Below are positions 13,745-23,531 of a DNA stretch of 64,000 nt, one piece after another; the first letter of the stretch is position 1; every line of letters begins with the position of its first letter. The DNA is taken from the NCBI GenBank assembly GCA_963556495.2, contig OY747702.1:23999903-24063902 (forward strand). The letters run 5' to 3'. Position numbers and translations under genes: made by a program. Under the pieces are notes generated by a model that had not been told where the DNA came from, did no database searches, and saw only the letters and a program-made list of their open reading frames with translations. This stretch comes from Valencia hispanica. Its lineage: Eukaryota > Chordata > Actinopteri > Cyprinodontiformes > Valenciidae.

Positions 13745-14758
13745 ATGAAGTCCAAAGAACACACCAGACAGGTCAGGGTTAAAGTTATTGAGAAATTTAA
13801 AGCAGGCTTAGGCTACAAAAAGATTTCCCAAGCCTTGAACATCCCACGGAGCACTGTTCAAGTGATCATTCAGAAATGGAAGGAGTATGGGACAACTGTA
13901 AACCTACCAAGACAAGGCCGTCCACCTAAACTCACAGGCCAAACAAGGAGAGCGCTGATCAGAAATGCAGCCAAGAGGCCCATGGTGACTCTGGAGGAGC
14001 TGCAGAGATCTACAGCTCAGGTGGGGGAATCTTTCCATAGGACAACTATTAGTCGTGCACTGCACAAAGTTGGCCTTTATGGAAGAGTGGCAAGAAGAAA
14101 GCCATTGTTAAAAGAAAACCAAAAGAAGTCCCGTTTGCAGTTTGCCACAAGCCATGTGGGGGACACAGCACACATGTGGAAGAAGGTGCTCTGGTCAGAT
14201 GAGACCAAAATGGAACTTTTTGGCCAAAATGCAAAACGCTATGTGTGGCGGAAAACTAACACTGCACATCACTCTGAACACACCATCCCCACTGTCAAAT
14301 ATGGTGGTGGCAGCATCATGCTCCGGGGGTGCTTCTCTTCAGCAGGGACGCTGGTCAGAGTTGATGGGAAGATGGATGGAGCCAAATACAGGGCAATCTT
14401 GGAAGAAAACCTCTTAGAGTCTGCAAAAGACTTGAGACTGGGGCGGAGGTTCACCTTCCAGCAGGACAACGACCCTAAACATAAAGCCAGGGCAACAATG
14501 GAATGGTTTAAAACAAAACATATCCATGTATTAGAATGACCCAGTCAGAGTCCAGATCTAAATCCAATCGAGAATCTGTGGCAAGATCTGAAAACTGCTG
14601 TTCACAAACGCTGTCCATCTAATCTGACTGAGCTGGAGCTGTTTTCCAAAGAAGAATGGGCAAGAATTTCAGTCTCTAGATGTGCAAAGCTGGTAGAGAC
14701 ATAACCTAAAAGACTGGCAGCTGTAAGTGCAGCAAAAGGTGGTTCTGGAAAGCATTGA
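13745..14758 (+). pseudogene. Tc1 transposase, inactivated by two stop codons
   Basis: The frame spans 337 codons plus stop, close to the usual length of about 340 residues. It starts at the ATG at 13745. The N-terminal half holds paired helix-turn-helix DNA-binding motifs (GLGYKKISQALNIPRSTVQ, about residues 25-43) and a GRPPKL linker like the AT-hook-type GRPR motif. The DDE catalytic domain is recognisable: first Asp in LWSDETK, second in QQDNDPKHKA, and the Glu in [11 protein letters not shown]. Two nonsense codons break it: TGA at 14537-14539, where the family has Trp just before PSQSPDLN, and TAA at 14702-14704, where it has Tyr before PKRLAAV. An Arg replaces the usual Trp in LWGCFS. 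The first stop removes the catalytic Glu, so the copy cannot be autonomous. Confidence 0.93.
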
Positions 14759-14761
14759 CTC

Positions 14762-14973
14762 AGGGGGCTGAATAATTACGCACACCCACTTTTCACTTAT
14801 TTACTTGTAAAAAAATTTTGAATCATGTATGATTTTCGTTCCACTTCTCACATGTACACCACTTTGTATTGGTCTTTCACGTGGAATTCCAATAAAATTT
14901 ATTCATGTTTGTGGCTGTAATGTGACAAAATGTGGAAAAGTTCAAGGGGGCCGAATACTTTTGCAAGCCACTG
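14762..14973 (-). repeat. Right terminal inverted repeat of the Tc1 element
   Basis: Reverse complement of the left repeat with scattered mismatches. The inner motif is at about 14762-14776, and the outer end finishes GCAAGCCACTG before TA. Confidence 0.9.
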
Positions 14974-15074
14974 TATATAAGAGATGTTGGTCTATAGCTG
15001 ACAACTGGAAAACAAATCTGAAACACATCAACATTTTCAAGGAAAAATGGCAAAAAGTATGCTCATATTAGTTT

Positions 15075-15215
15075 CATCCATCCATCAATTAATTATCTGT
15101 AACCGCCCATCCTATACAGGGTTGCGGGGGGGCTTGTGCCTATCTCCAGCAGTCACGGTGGCGATAGGCGGGGTCACCCTGGACAGGTCGCCAGTCCATC
15201 GCAGGGCAACATATT
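15075..15215. repeat. Dispersed fish repeat (CATCCATC… GTCGCCAGTCCATCGCAGGG)
   Basis: Starts with (CATC)n and runs through a GGTTGCGGGG block to CCCTGGACAGGTCGCCAGTC and CATCGCAGGG. This recurrent teleost repeat resembles the 3' end of a non-LTR element. It ends about 55 bp inside the intron from the UNC5 exon donor. The family assignment is uncertain. Confidence 0.55.
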
Positions 15216-15271
15216 AGTTCCAATCAAGCAGAAATAAAATATATAGGTAGGAAGCAGTGCTTTCTGTGTAC

Positions 15272-15487
15272 CTGTGGCCGGGTCAACAGTTCGCTCAATC
15301 AAGTGGTCGTCCTGGTGAACCCACTCGCCGTTGCACTTGAAGTAGATCTGTGTGGCTGGGGTCGAGCGGCAGGTTAGGGTCACAGGCTTGTTCTTCACGA
15401 TGTATTCATCCTCGGGCTCCACCAGGAAGTGAGGCAGCAGATCCGAGAATGCAGCGGGAAGCGTCGCTGTGGCGGCATGCTCTGAAC
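15272..15487 (-). CDS. unc5a: UNC5-family netrin receptor, internal exon (likely exon 2, start of first Ig domain)
   Basis: This exon encodes the beginning of the extracellular Ig region of an UNC5 netrin receptor, a single-pass axon-guidance and dependence receptor that binds netrin. The reading contains LLPHFLVEPEDEYIVKNKPV, then a Cys in the B strand (VTLTCRS), then QIYFKCNGEWVHQDDH with the next Cys; these are family hallmarks. Within UNC5, the DLLPHFLVEPED start and the HLIER stretch look most like UNC5A, so the paralogue is an inference. The acceptor is a pyrimidine-rich tract ending AG at 15489-15488, and the donor is CAG|GTAC at 15271-15270. The exon is 216 bp and phase 1 at both ends, splitting a Gly codon at each junction, as expected for a symmetric exon. 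The signal-peptide exon should lie upstream (higher coordinates) and the rest of the Ig domain downstream (below position 1 or unseen). A Tc1 transposon ends 298 bp downstream. Confidence 0.88.
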
Positions 15488-16110
15488 CTTGGAGAGTAAG
15501 ACAAGAAGGGAGAAAGGTTTTAGAAGGACGATGAACAAAATAAAAATTAAATAGATCTCTAAGCTTTTGAAGTTGTTTCTGTAAGGCAGGCACGGAGCTT
15601 ATTCCCTGCCTCCTTGTTGTAAACTCTTGAGCGAAGATCAAATGCAAAGATTTAACGTTCTTGGTAAATTTCAACTCATACACATGCAAGTGGAACAAGA
15701 CAGAAGAATATAGACAGATAAAGAGAAGGAGAAAGACAGATTTGTATGGTGTGGAGTTAGCAGTGACAGAGTTCGGCCTTGTGTGCTTCTGGCAGGGTGA
15801 GAGGGGCAGCAAAGTCCATGTCTTCACTTCGGCTCTTAATCACAGCCCTTTTAACATCAGTGCTGATGGACCAGCAGCCATAAATCCTGCCTCAGCGACA
15901 AGACTACTTCACACTGTGTTATAGTGCTTCCCAGCCAGGACTCTAACCCAGTCTGCATTAAGCTCCACACAGCAGAAAGGACAGACTAAAGATAAGTCAC
16001 GGTTAAACAGCCCACTGACTTAAAATCACTTATCTCCAGATGCTTCTAATTACTTAAGATCCTGCAGGATAACTTCGACGCATGGAGGAACAGCGGGGCA
16101 GATACAGCGA
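15488..16110. other. Intron flanking the acceptor of the UNC5 exon
   Basis: The first 40 bases on the minus strand are the pyrimidine-rich acceptor tract with a possible branch point (CTAAAAC, about 15518). The rest shows nothing further. Confidence 0.5.
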
Positions 16111-17350
16111 CGTGGAAACGTATTCAAACCCCCGGAAGTTTCCCATGATTTGTCAAGTTACAACCCCAAACCTAAATGTATTTTGATGAGACTTTATGTG
16201 ATAAACCAACACACATTGTCTCATAATTGAGAAGTAACATTTAATTATTGTTTTTATAATTATTTTTTATTATTTTTAGTTTTTGCAAATAAAGCTCTAA
16301 TTCAGTCCTTTTGAGTCAATACTTTGTAGAACCAAATTCACTGCGATTGCTGTGTTCCCTAAATGGTTTGAGGCAAACTTTAAACATAACATCCTATGGA
16401 TTTCTTTCAACAATGGGTTTCTTCTTGCCACTTTTCCATGAAGACTTGACTATAGACAGCAAGACTAAAAGTTATCCTGCCTCCAGCTTCTCCCAACTAA
16501 GATGTGGATCTCTGGAGCTCCCTGAGTTATGTCGGCTTCTTCTCATAATGTGCTCTGGAACTCGCTTTTTTTTTACTCATAGAGGCGGGGGCGCCGAACT
16601 CCAAAACCCCAGCGGGAACTGTTTCAAAATAAGACCCAGAACTGAGAGACAGAGAGTAAACACAACACACACCACAACAGATATCTGTTTCAAAAAGCAC
16701 GCACCTGCAGATGGGAGCCAGACAAGATCTGACTCGCTTTTCTACAAGGCTGTACCATTTTTATTTCCAAAAGAACAAAGAACATATCACATGACTCCTC
16801 TCTCCTCCTTCTACATCTTGACAGGTCATTTATTTTCTCCAGGTCTCCTGACCGTACCATGAGTACCATGAACTGGGTTGTAACATGAACTAGAGTTATA
16901 GCTGATCCTCCCTGCTTTCAGTTCATATCTTTACTCAAGAGTTTGTTTACTTAAAACCTTAAACCCTATAAAATACTGGTAACAGAGTCATGTTTTACTA
17001 CCCTGAATAATATAAACAGGCCTATTACTTCTAAAGCTTAAAAAATATATAATTAAAACATATGTACTGCATAATAAAAAATAGCCCCAAAAAAGTAGAA
17101 TACAACAGTTACCATGAACCTCTTAGTTTCCTCTTTGTCCATCTACCTCAAACTGTCAACTTAGGTAGACAGCCATCTCTTGGTGGGTCAGCAGCCGCGC
17201 CAAGCTCTTTAGGTTGTTGGATGTTGAACTGTACTCAACAGTAACTGATGTTATTCTACACCCTAACCCTTCTTTAAACATGGAAATAGATCACATACTT
17301 TGTGGAGAAGTCTTTCTTGGTAATTACAACTTCAAGAGATCTCCTGGACG
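16111..17350 (-). mobile_element. Decayed Tc1-like transposon
   Basis: The plus strand begins with a Tc1 end of the type 'gtattcaaaccc..ggaagttt', then 'ttacaaccccaaacctaaatgtatttt'. It continues as the reverse complement of a Tc1 transposase: the 'tttcaacaatgggtttcttcttgccactttt' stretch near 16400 and the 'tcaacttaggtagacagccatctcttgg' stretch near 17155, in the order expected for a minus-strand gene. Between about 16545 and 17145 is sequence that does not fit Tc1 and may be an insert. The far end is not clear. The copy has many stops and is old. Confidence 0.6.
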
Positions 17351-17414
17351 GATAAACCTTTTTGAATCTTAATTCTAACTATTTACTTGCGTTCAGGCGT
17401 AATTCTTCCACAAA

Positions 17415-17431
17415 ATACTCTTTCAAATCTT
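17415..17431. repeat. Target-site duplication, left copy, of the L1 element
   Basis: ATACTCTTTCAAATCTT (17 bp) is identical to 27378-27394. It sits directly against the A-rich 3' tail of the minus-strand LINE. Confidence 0.93.
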
Positions 17432-18005
17432 TTTATTTTTATTTTTTATAAACGTGTCCTGTTTGGCAGTGTGGAGCTCAGAGTTGGTATCTGAGTACCA
17501 AGTAGAAGGCCAACAGATTTACTTTCACAAGCGGAGCCGTACAGCTTTTGCTATAGTACTCCACTTGATATATGTGTGAAAAATCTTTATTATGAATTGC
17601 TGGGGGTTTTATTTCCTGATGTTATGGACATGGAGACGGAAATTTAAGGGGAAGAAAGAAAGAAGATGAAGAAGAGAGGTAGGAAACTAAAGGTCATGAG
17701 AGAGGGTGAGTTGAAAATACAAGAGAGGAAGGGGAACAAAGAAAACACAGGAAAACATTGAAGTCTGCCTCCATACCCACAGGATGGCAGAGAGAGGGGA
17801 AAAAACAAAACAAAACACAAAAAAGGAACATTGACAAAACAAACCTAATGTCGTGAACTAAGAACTACAAAACCACATCACACAAGAATGGATATAAAAA
17901 TACAACAACAATGTCACAGAAAAGCTCATGGTACCGATTAATCGAGCTCTAGTAATGATAACCTTAGCCTAAGAATATATCTGTAAACACCAGAGACCCC
18001 ACATC

Positions 18006-18020
18006 TGTGTGTGTGTGTGT
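18006..18020. repeat. (GT)n microsatellite
   Basis: Short GT run inside the L1 3' UTR. The paralogous copy has a shorter run at about 42769-42779. Confidence 0.8.
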
Positions 18021-18532
18021 TAGCATGCTGGTGCATATAAGGTTTCTCCATAAGAGTGTTCGATAGCTGGTGTGAGCAGGCATCAATCCATCTCCCAGGA
18101 ATCGATGCAGACATGAAGGAGATTGGAGCCAAGACGTCCAAAGGACCCCCAGAGCCCCAGGAGGACCCGACCGCATCCCCCAAGAGAGGAACAAAGGAGA
18201 ACCCCAGGGGAACGTCCAGCGGCTACTATGCAGGGGCCCGGGGGGCAGCAGTGATGAGCCTACAGGCCCCGCCAGCACATGGACCGGGAGAGCCGGGGCC
18301 CAGGGGCGCCTCATCCCCCAGCAGAGACCCGACAAGGGACCGCCCGACGAGGGGCCCCCGGCATCGCAGGGGCCTGCGCCACCACCACCCTGGGCCAATC
18401 CCCACCCCCAACATCCCAGCGCTCCACCCCTGCCCCACGTCGGGGTGCCCCCACCCGTACACCCCACCGATAGCCGCAGTGGATGGACAGCATCCCCAGA
18501 CCACGCTCAGCCAGCACCTGGACACCAAGTTT

Positions 18533-18860
18533 TAATAATAATAATAATAATAATAATAATGGCTTGCATTTATATAGCGCTTTTCAAGACTCTCAAAGCA
18601 CTTTAGAACTCCATTATTCATTCACTCTCACATTCACACACTGGTGGAAGCAAGCTATGATTATAGCCACAGCTGCCCTGGGGCAGACTGACAGAAGCGA
18701 GGTTGCCATATCGCGCCATCGGCCCTTCTGGCCAACACCAGTAGGCAAGGTAGGTGAAGTGTCTTGCCCCAAGGACACAACGACATGTAGCAGGTGGAAG
18801 CTGGAATCAAACCCACAATTTCTGGGTTGCAGGCTGACAACTCTACCACTAAGCTATAGC
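18533..18860 (-). mobile_element. tRNA-derived SINE, V-SINE-like
   Basis: On the minus strand it starts with a tRNA-like head: box A GCTTAGTGGTAGAGTTG (about 18853-18837) and box B GGGTTTGATTCCA (about 18814-18802). A central region with CCTTGGGGCAAGACACTTC follows, and then an L2-type tail (GAAAAGCGCTATATAAATGC) ending in (ATT)n at 18540-18560. The body is about 328 bp. The empty site is seen at about 42970 in the second L1 copy, where CCAAGTT runs directly into GTACCAGCTCC. The head and tail are clear; the V-SINE name is a best guess. Confidence 0.85.
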
Positions 18861-20147
18861 TACCAGCTCCCGAGTCCTGATCCCGCGCAACACAGAGCGC
18901 CGAGATCAAGGCCGTTTCAAGACCAATATGGTCCAACAAGAGATTTCTATACTGATTAATATTAAGAGCCTTTTTTATTTTTCCAGTTCAGGAGGATAGT
19001 TTTCTTAGCGATGCATAAGGCAATGTGAACCATTAGAACTGACTTTATGTCCATGGTGACATCATTTAAATCTCCCAACAGGGAAACTGAGGGAGATGGT
19101 GGGATGTTACATTTCAGACTCTTTGATAAGTCCTCACATATCTGGCACCAAAACTTCTTAACGGGTGGACAGAACCAAAGCGCATGAATATAAGTATCTG
19201 GTATATTGCTTGTGCATTGTAAGCAGGTATTAGATGACGTAAAACCCATCCCAAACATCCGTTGACCTGTGTAGTGTACTCTATGAAGGATTTTGTATTG
19301 TATTAGTTGCAAATTAGGATTTTTGTTATTTTAAAGGTTCTTAAACATATCTGAGACCAGACGTTTTGGTCAAAGCTGGCTGATAAATCCACCTCCCATT
19401 TTGAAATAGGGATGGCTATTGATTCATCTAATGTAGATAAAGTTTTGTATATTTTAGACAGCAATTTGGGGGGGTTGAGATTAAGAAAATCTAAAACTCT
19501 TGCTGGAATTTGTAATTCAGCTGTATTGAGCCTAAATTTACATTTAATAACAGATTTAATCCGTTGATATTCTAAGAATTTGTTTTTATCAATTCCATAT
19601 TGTGTAATTAATGTATTAAATGAGATAAAGTCTGTTCCTTCAAATATGTGTTCCAGGTATTCAATTCCATTACACCTCCAGTCTGGAAAACTTATCATAC
19701 ATTTTTTTTGCAAGATGTCGGGGCTATTCCAGATGGGTGTACGTCTGCATGGGATTATTGTGGACTCTGTCATTTTTAGAAACTCCCACCATGCTGTCAG
19801 AGAGGAGCTGATATTTATGCTTTAAAAGCATTCATATCGTTTTATATTTGAGCTAATAAATGGTAGATCTGAAAGTTTTATCTTATTGCATAGTGTCTAT
19901 TCTATGTCTATTCAGGACTCATCTAGGTAGCTATGTTTTAACCATCTTGAGATATATTGGAGCCTGTTGGCTAAGAAATAATGATGGACGTTTGGTAGAT
20001 CTAGACCTCCTTTTTCTTTGGTCTTCTGCAGAGTTTTTAAGCTGATACGTGGGGGTTTATCTTTCCAAAGAAATTTAGAGACAGAGGAGTCCAGAGATCT
20101 AAACCAGTCTAGTGATGGTATTGAAGTATTGAAATGACTTCTTTTTA

Positions 20148-20184
20148 AGTGCCTTGAGATGATATATGTTGTGAATTGTCGCTA
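20148..20184 (+). mobile_element. LINE/SINE 3' tail, left part, split by the L2
   Basis: AAGTGCCTTGAGATGATAT and the following GTGAATTGTCGCTA are the common teleost L2-type tail on the plus strand, severed after CGCTA. The rest is at 23503-23531. Confidence 0.75.
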
Positions 20185-23100
20185 AATCAAATCAAATCAA
20201 ATTCACTTTATCCGTTAGGAACTTCATTTGCAGAGGAAGTGCCAGTATGGGCCCAATAAAATAAAAACGGTACATCCACAGACATACAACACAATCAACA
20301 TGAGCAATAAATACATTAAAACAATATAGTGGGCCTGTGATAGACCAGATCCTCACAGTCAATTATTCAGCAGGCGGTAGGGAGAAAAGTGGAGATTGCC
20401 CTCTTTGTCCCCAGAGGGAGGGACCTAAACCTGCGCCCTGACAACAACAGGGCATAGTGAGAGTGCAGCGTGTGTGAAGGGTCTGTGGAGATCTGGATTC
20501 CTTTCTTCAGAACTATGGAGTCATAGATGCTACTGAGTGAGTCCTGCTCCTGACCGATTATTTTATTGCTGATTTTGATAATTCTATTGAGCATATTGCG
20601 GTCGGTGAGAGTGAGTGAACCAAACCAGACAGTGATATTGAATGTAAGGATGGATTCAATGAAACATTTATAGAAAGAGGCGAGAATGGATTGGTGTACT
20701 TGGAGTTTGCGGAGCTTATGGAGAAAAAAGAGGCGTTGTTGACATTTTGAAAAAATGTGTTCAGCGTTGAGTTTGAATGTGAGTTTGTGGTCAATTATGG
20801 AGCCGAGGTATTTGTATGATTGAACCTTTTCAATTATCTCGTTGTTAACTGTGAGTGAGGGAGAGCTGGGGTGGCTATATTGGAAATTAATGGTCATTTC
20901 TTTGGTCTTGGATACATTTAGATCCAGACAGTTCTCCCTACACCACCGTGAGAATGAATCCAGTTCAGTTTGCAGTAATCCGTGTGTATTTGTAGTGTCC
21001 ATGATGACTGTGTCGTCTGAATACTTGATATAGGTTATACCTGGGGTGATGCTCCTGCAGTCACTTGTGTACAGAGTGAAGAGAAGTGGAGAGATGACTG
21101 AACCTTGGGGAGAACCAGTAGATATTGTTCTGACAGCACTGAGTTGGCCGTTCACTCGGACCCTCTGATCCCTCCCTGTGAGGAAGGAAAGGACCCAGAG
21201 GATGAGGTGGGGGTTGGTATTCATCTGGAGCAGCTTACGCCCCATAAGGTGTGGCTGCACGGTGTTAAATGCACTTGAGAAATCCACAAAGACCAGGCTG
21301 ACATGGGACTTGGGCATTTCTAGGTGGGTGATGACACCATGTACCAGAGTGAGCACAGCATCATCCACCCCTCTCCTTGGCTGGTAGGCAAATTGCAGTG
21401 GATCAGAGTATATACCCACATCAGCCTGCAGCTGGGCCATGACGAGTCTTTCGAAGCTCTTCATGACCAGTGATGTCAGAGCCACCGGCCGGTAATCGTT
21501 GTTGGTGCTTGGGTTGCACTTCTTCGCCACTGGACAGATGATGGAGGACTTCCAGATGGAGGGGATGGAGTGCTCCACCAGAGAACAGTTGAACAGGGAG
21601 CAGAAAACACCAGCCAGCTGACTACAGCAGCCCTTCAGCACACGCCCACAGATCTGATCCGGTCCAGGAGCCTTGTTGGGTTTAGTCTGCTTCAGTGCGC
21701 GCTCCACATCCGCAGGCGGCAGCTGCAGGTCCTCAGTGGACTGGGACCTGGAGACAAGCTCTGCAGAGAGCGTCTCTCTCTCCTGTGTGTAATCACACTG
21801 GTCATGCCTGCAATAAAAGATGTTAAGATCCTCCGCCATACGGGCACACACCTCAGCAGAAAGCCCAGATGAGGTGAATTTGGACGGAAGCCCAGTCAGG
21901 GTTTTAACGCCCTTCCATGCCTCTCTGGCCTTTCCATTGTTAAAAAGTCTCTCCACCCTGTCTTTATAAGTTCCCTTGGCGATTTTAATTTCTCTGTTCA
22001 GTCTGTTTTGAATTAATTTACCTTCTAGCTTGTTTCCTGAATTAAATGCTATTTTCTTTTCATTCAGGGTTGTTTTCAGTGATTTAGTTATCCAGGGCTT
22101 AGTGTTTGAAAATACTTTAATGTTTTTTGTTGGAACCAGCATCTCTACACAAAAGTTGATGTATGATGTTACAACATCTGTGGCCTCCTCTAGTGTGTTA
22201 CCCTCAATAAGCACCTCCCATTGTGTGCAGTCAAAGCACCCCTGGAGAGTCATCTGCAATTCACTGTCCCACTGTTGGACCTGCTTCTTAACTACTCCCA
22301 CCCTCTGCAGTTTGGTGCGGTAAACTGGGATTAGATGGATAACATTATGGTCTGCAGTACTAAGTGGTGGTTTCTTATAAGCTCTATGCGCATCCTTGAC
22401 GTTGCCATAGCAGAGGTCGATTGTCTTATCGCCCCTAGTGGCACAGGTAACGTATTGGTGGTAAGTGGGGAGCATTTTATTCAGTCTACAACCATTAAAA
22501 TCTCTGAGTACAAACACAGGAGAGTCTGGGGAAGCAATCTCTAGTCTCTGAACACAAGACGCAATGGTCTCTGATGCGCGCGTCACATTGCAGAAGGAGG
22601 GATGTACACTAGCACTAGCGCGAGCTGGCCGAACTCGCGGTGGAGATATTTTGGCCTGAAAGTCAGAGCGAATAATTCCACGTCAGCTGTACAACAAGAG
22701 TCAGTGACAGTGGCCGTTCTGCTCCACGCCTGGTTGATGTACACACAGACCCCGCCCCCATGCTTCTTCTTGCTGCTCGCGGTGTCCCGATCCAGATGCA
22801 CAGGTGTCCCAAAGCCGCTAAGGGAGAGCTGTGAGTCTGCGATGGTGACATCCAGCCAGGTCTCCGTTACGCAGATCAGACCTGCGTCCTTATAAGCCCA
22901 CTGGCACGAGACGTTGGCGTGCAGCTCGTCCAGTTTATTGCGCAGAGATCGAACATTTGCGAGCAGAATAGAGGGTAGTGGTGGACTTTTGGCTGCGCGG
23001 GAGAGATATTTCAGCCTCTGCCTCACGCCACCCCTCCTTCCCCGCCTTCTTCGGGCAGACCCGTTCGTCACCCTGCCGCCTCCACACTGGCCCGGAACGA

Positions 23101-23502
23101 TCTCGGCCCAGTACTGTAGACCCGCTGGTACTGGATAATCCACATCCCTTAAGAGTAATAGATCATCACGGTGGTACTGCAGTATTTCGCTGCCCCGATT
23201 CGCTTCAAACTCGAGCAGGGGTCCCACAGTAAACCAGAGTAGAAGCAGCAAGGTGGCCCACTTCCTCATTGTGACAGATGACAGATCGACTTGCCAAAAC
23301 TTTGCGACGTGGAATTAAGGTAGTAAGAGTTCAACCGCGCACAGATCAGTCTCTGATGATCAACGCACCTTAAGACACCAAATGTCATTCACAACCACAC
23401 GAACAAATAGCAGGATTATCGTTCTTACACCAAACAAACGGGCCGCACTCAAGACACTCCACCGCCTGTCACCATTACAGCGCCCTCTGACGAAAACCAG
23501 AT
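20185..23502 (-). mobile_element. L2/CR1-clade LINE, near full length
   Basis: This 3.3-kb element is inserted in a LINE tail inside the L1. On the minus strand a roughly 230-bp 5' UTR precedes the coding region (23269-20367), then a roughly 180-bp 3' UTR ends in (ATTTG)n tandem copies at 20185-20203, the normal short-repeat end of this clade. The split host motif 'gtcgcta…tatataaata' closes perfectly when the element is removed, giving the boundaries, with CTA possibly a 3-bp duplication. A single frameshift is the only obvious coding defect, so it is the youngest LINE here. Confidence 0.9.
20367..23269 (-). pseudogene. L2/CR1 endonuclease-reverse transcriptase, one frameshift
   Basis: Two frames together make one polyprotein of about 968 residues. 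The first (23269-22583) starts MRKWATLLLLLWF, has a basic RRRRGRRGGVRQRLK stretch near residue 75, then the endonuclease beginning SILLANVRSLRNKLDEL. It runs off at YIPPSA, where one A appears missing. The second frame (from about 22586, SETIASCVQRLE) completes the endonuclease with DFNGC and ADHN, then gives the reverse transcriptase: KAPGPDQICGRVLK, NDYRPVALTSLVMK, FVDFSSAFNT, GSPQGSVISPLLF and YSDD (21023-21012). The C-terminal TFKLNAEHIFSKCQQRLFFL to PLGTKRAIS region is typical. YSDD in place of Y/FADD and RDFN in place of GDFN are notable changes near active sites. It retrotransposes by target-primed reverse transcription in functional relatives. Confidence 0.9.
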
Positions 23503-23531
23503 CTATATAAATAAACTGAATTGAATTGAAA
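23503..23531 (+). mobile_element. LINE/SINE 3' tail, right part
   Basis: CTATATAAATAAACTGAATTGAATTGAA completes the tail interrupted at 20184, including its (TTGAA)n end. L1 ORF2 coding resumes directly after it. Confidence 0.75.

Larger units (their letters stand above)
13376..14973 (+). mobile_element. Complete Tc1-type DNA transposon (IR/DR class)
   Basis: This 1,598-bp element is flanked by the TA target duplication (13374-13375 and 14974-14975). Its ends are near-perfect inverted repeats of about 210 bp beginning CAGTGGCTTGCAAAAGTATT. Each repeat has an outer copy and an inner copy of the CAGCCCCC-type transposase-binding motif, the inverted/direct repeat plan of fish Tc1 elements such as the Sleeping Beauty group. 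One transposase frame lies between them. Repeat ends and coding sequence are both well preserved, so the insertion is fairly recent compared with the other Tc1 copies in the window. Confidence 0.95.
17450..18961 (-). other. L1 3' UTR, GC-rich, with a SINE inside
   Basis: Runs from the ORF2 stop to the A-rich tail. Its distal part (17450-18110) matches 42230-42860 almost base for base. The part at 18110-18530 is C-rich on the plus strand, hence G-rich in the LINE RNA. Long open frames here on both strands come from GC composition and resemble no protein. Confidence 0.7.

Noticed and set aside
1..15271. Next UNC5 exon (the second half of the first Ig domain, with the EEYWCQCVAW motif)
   Set aside because: I looked for its minus-strand signature downstream of the exon and did not see it; it probably lies outside the window.
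16311..16862. 183-codon open frame on the plus strand
   Set aside because: It runs antisense through a decayed Tc1 transposase and into an unrelated block; no domain is present.
17964..18535. Overlapping frames of 100-167 codons in the L1 3' UTR
   Set aside because: Same reason; the matching region in the second L1 copy does not keep the frames.
18801..18860. tRNA gene
   Set aside because: Boxes A and B are present, but they head a SINE body with an L2 tail; the cloverleaf is degenerate.
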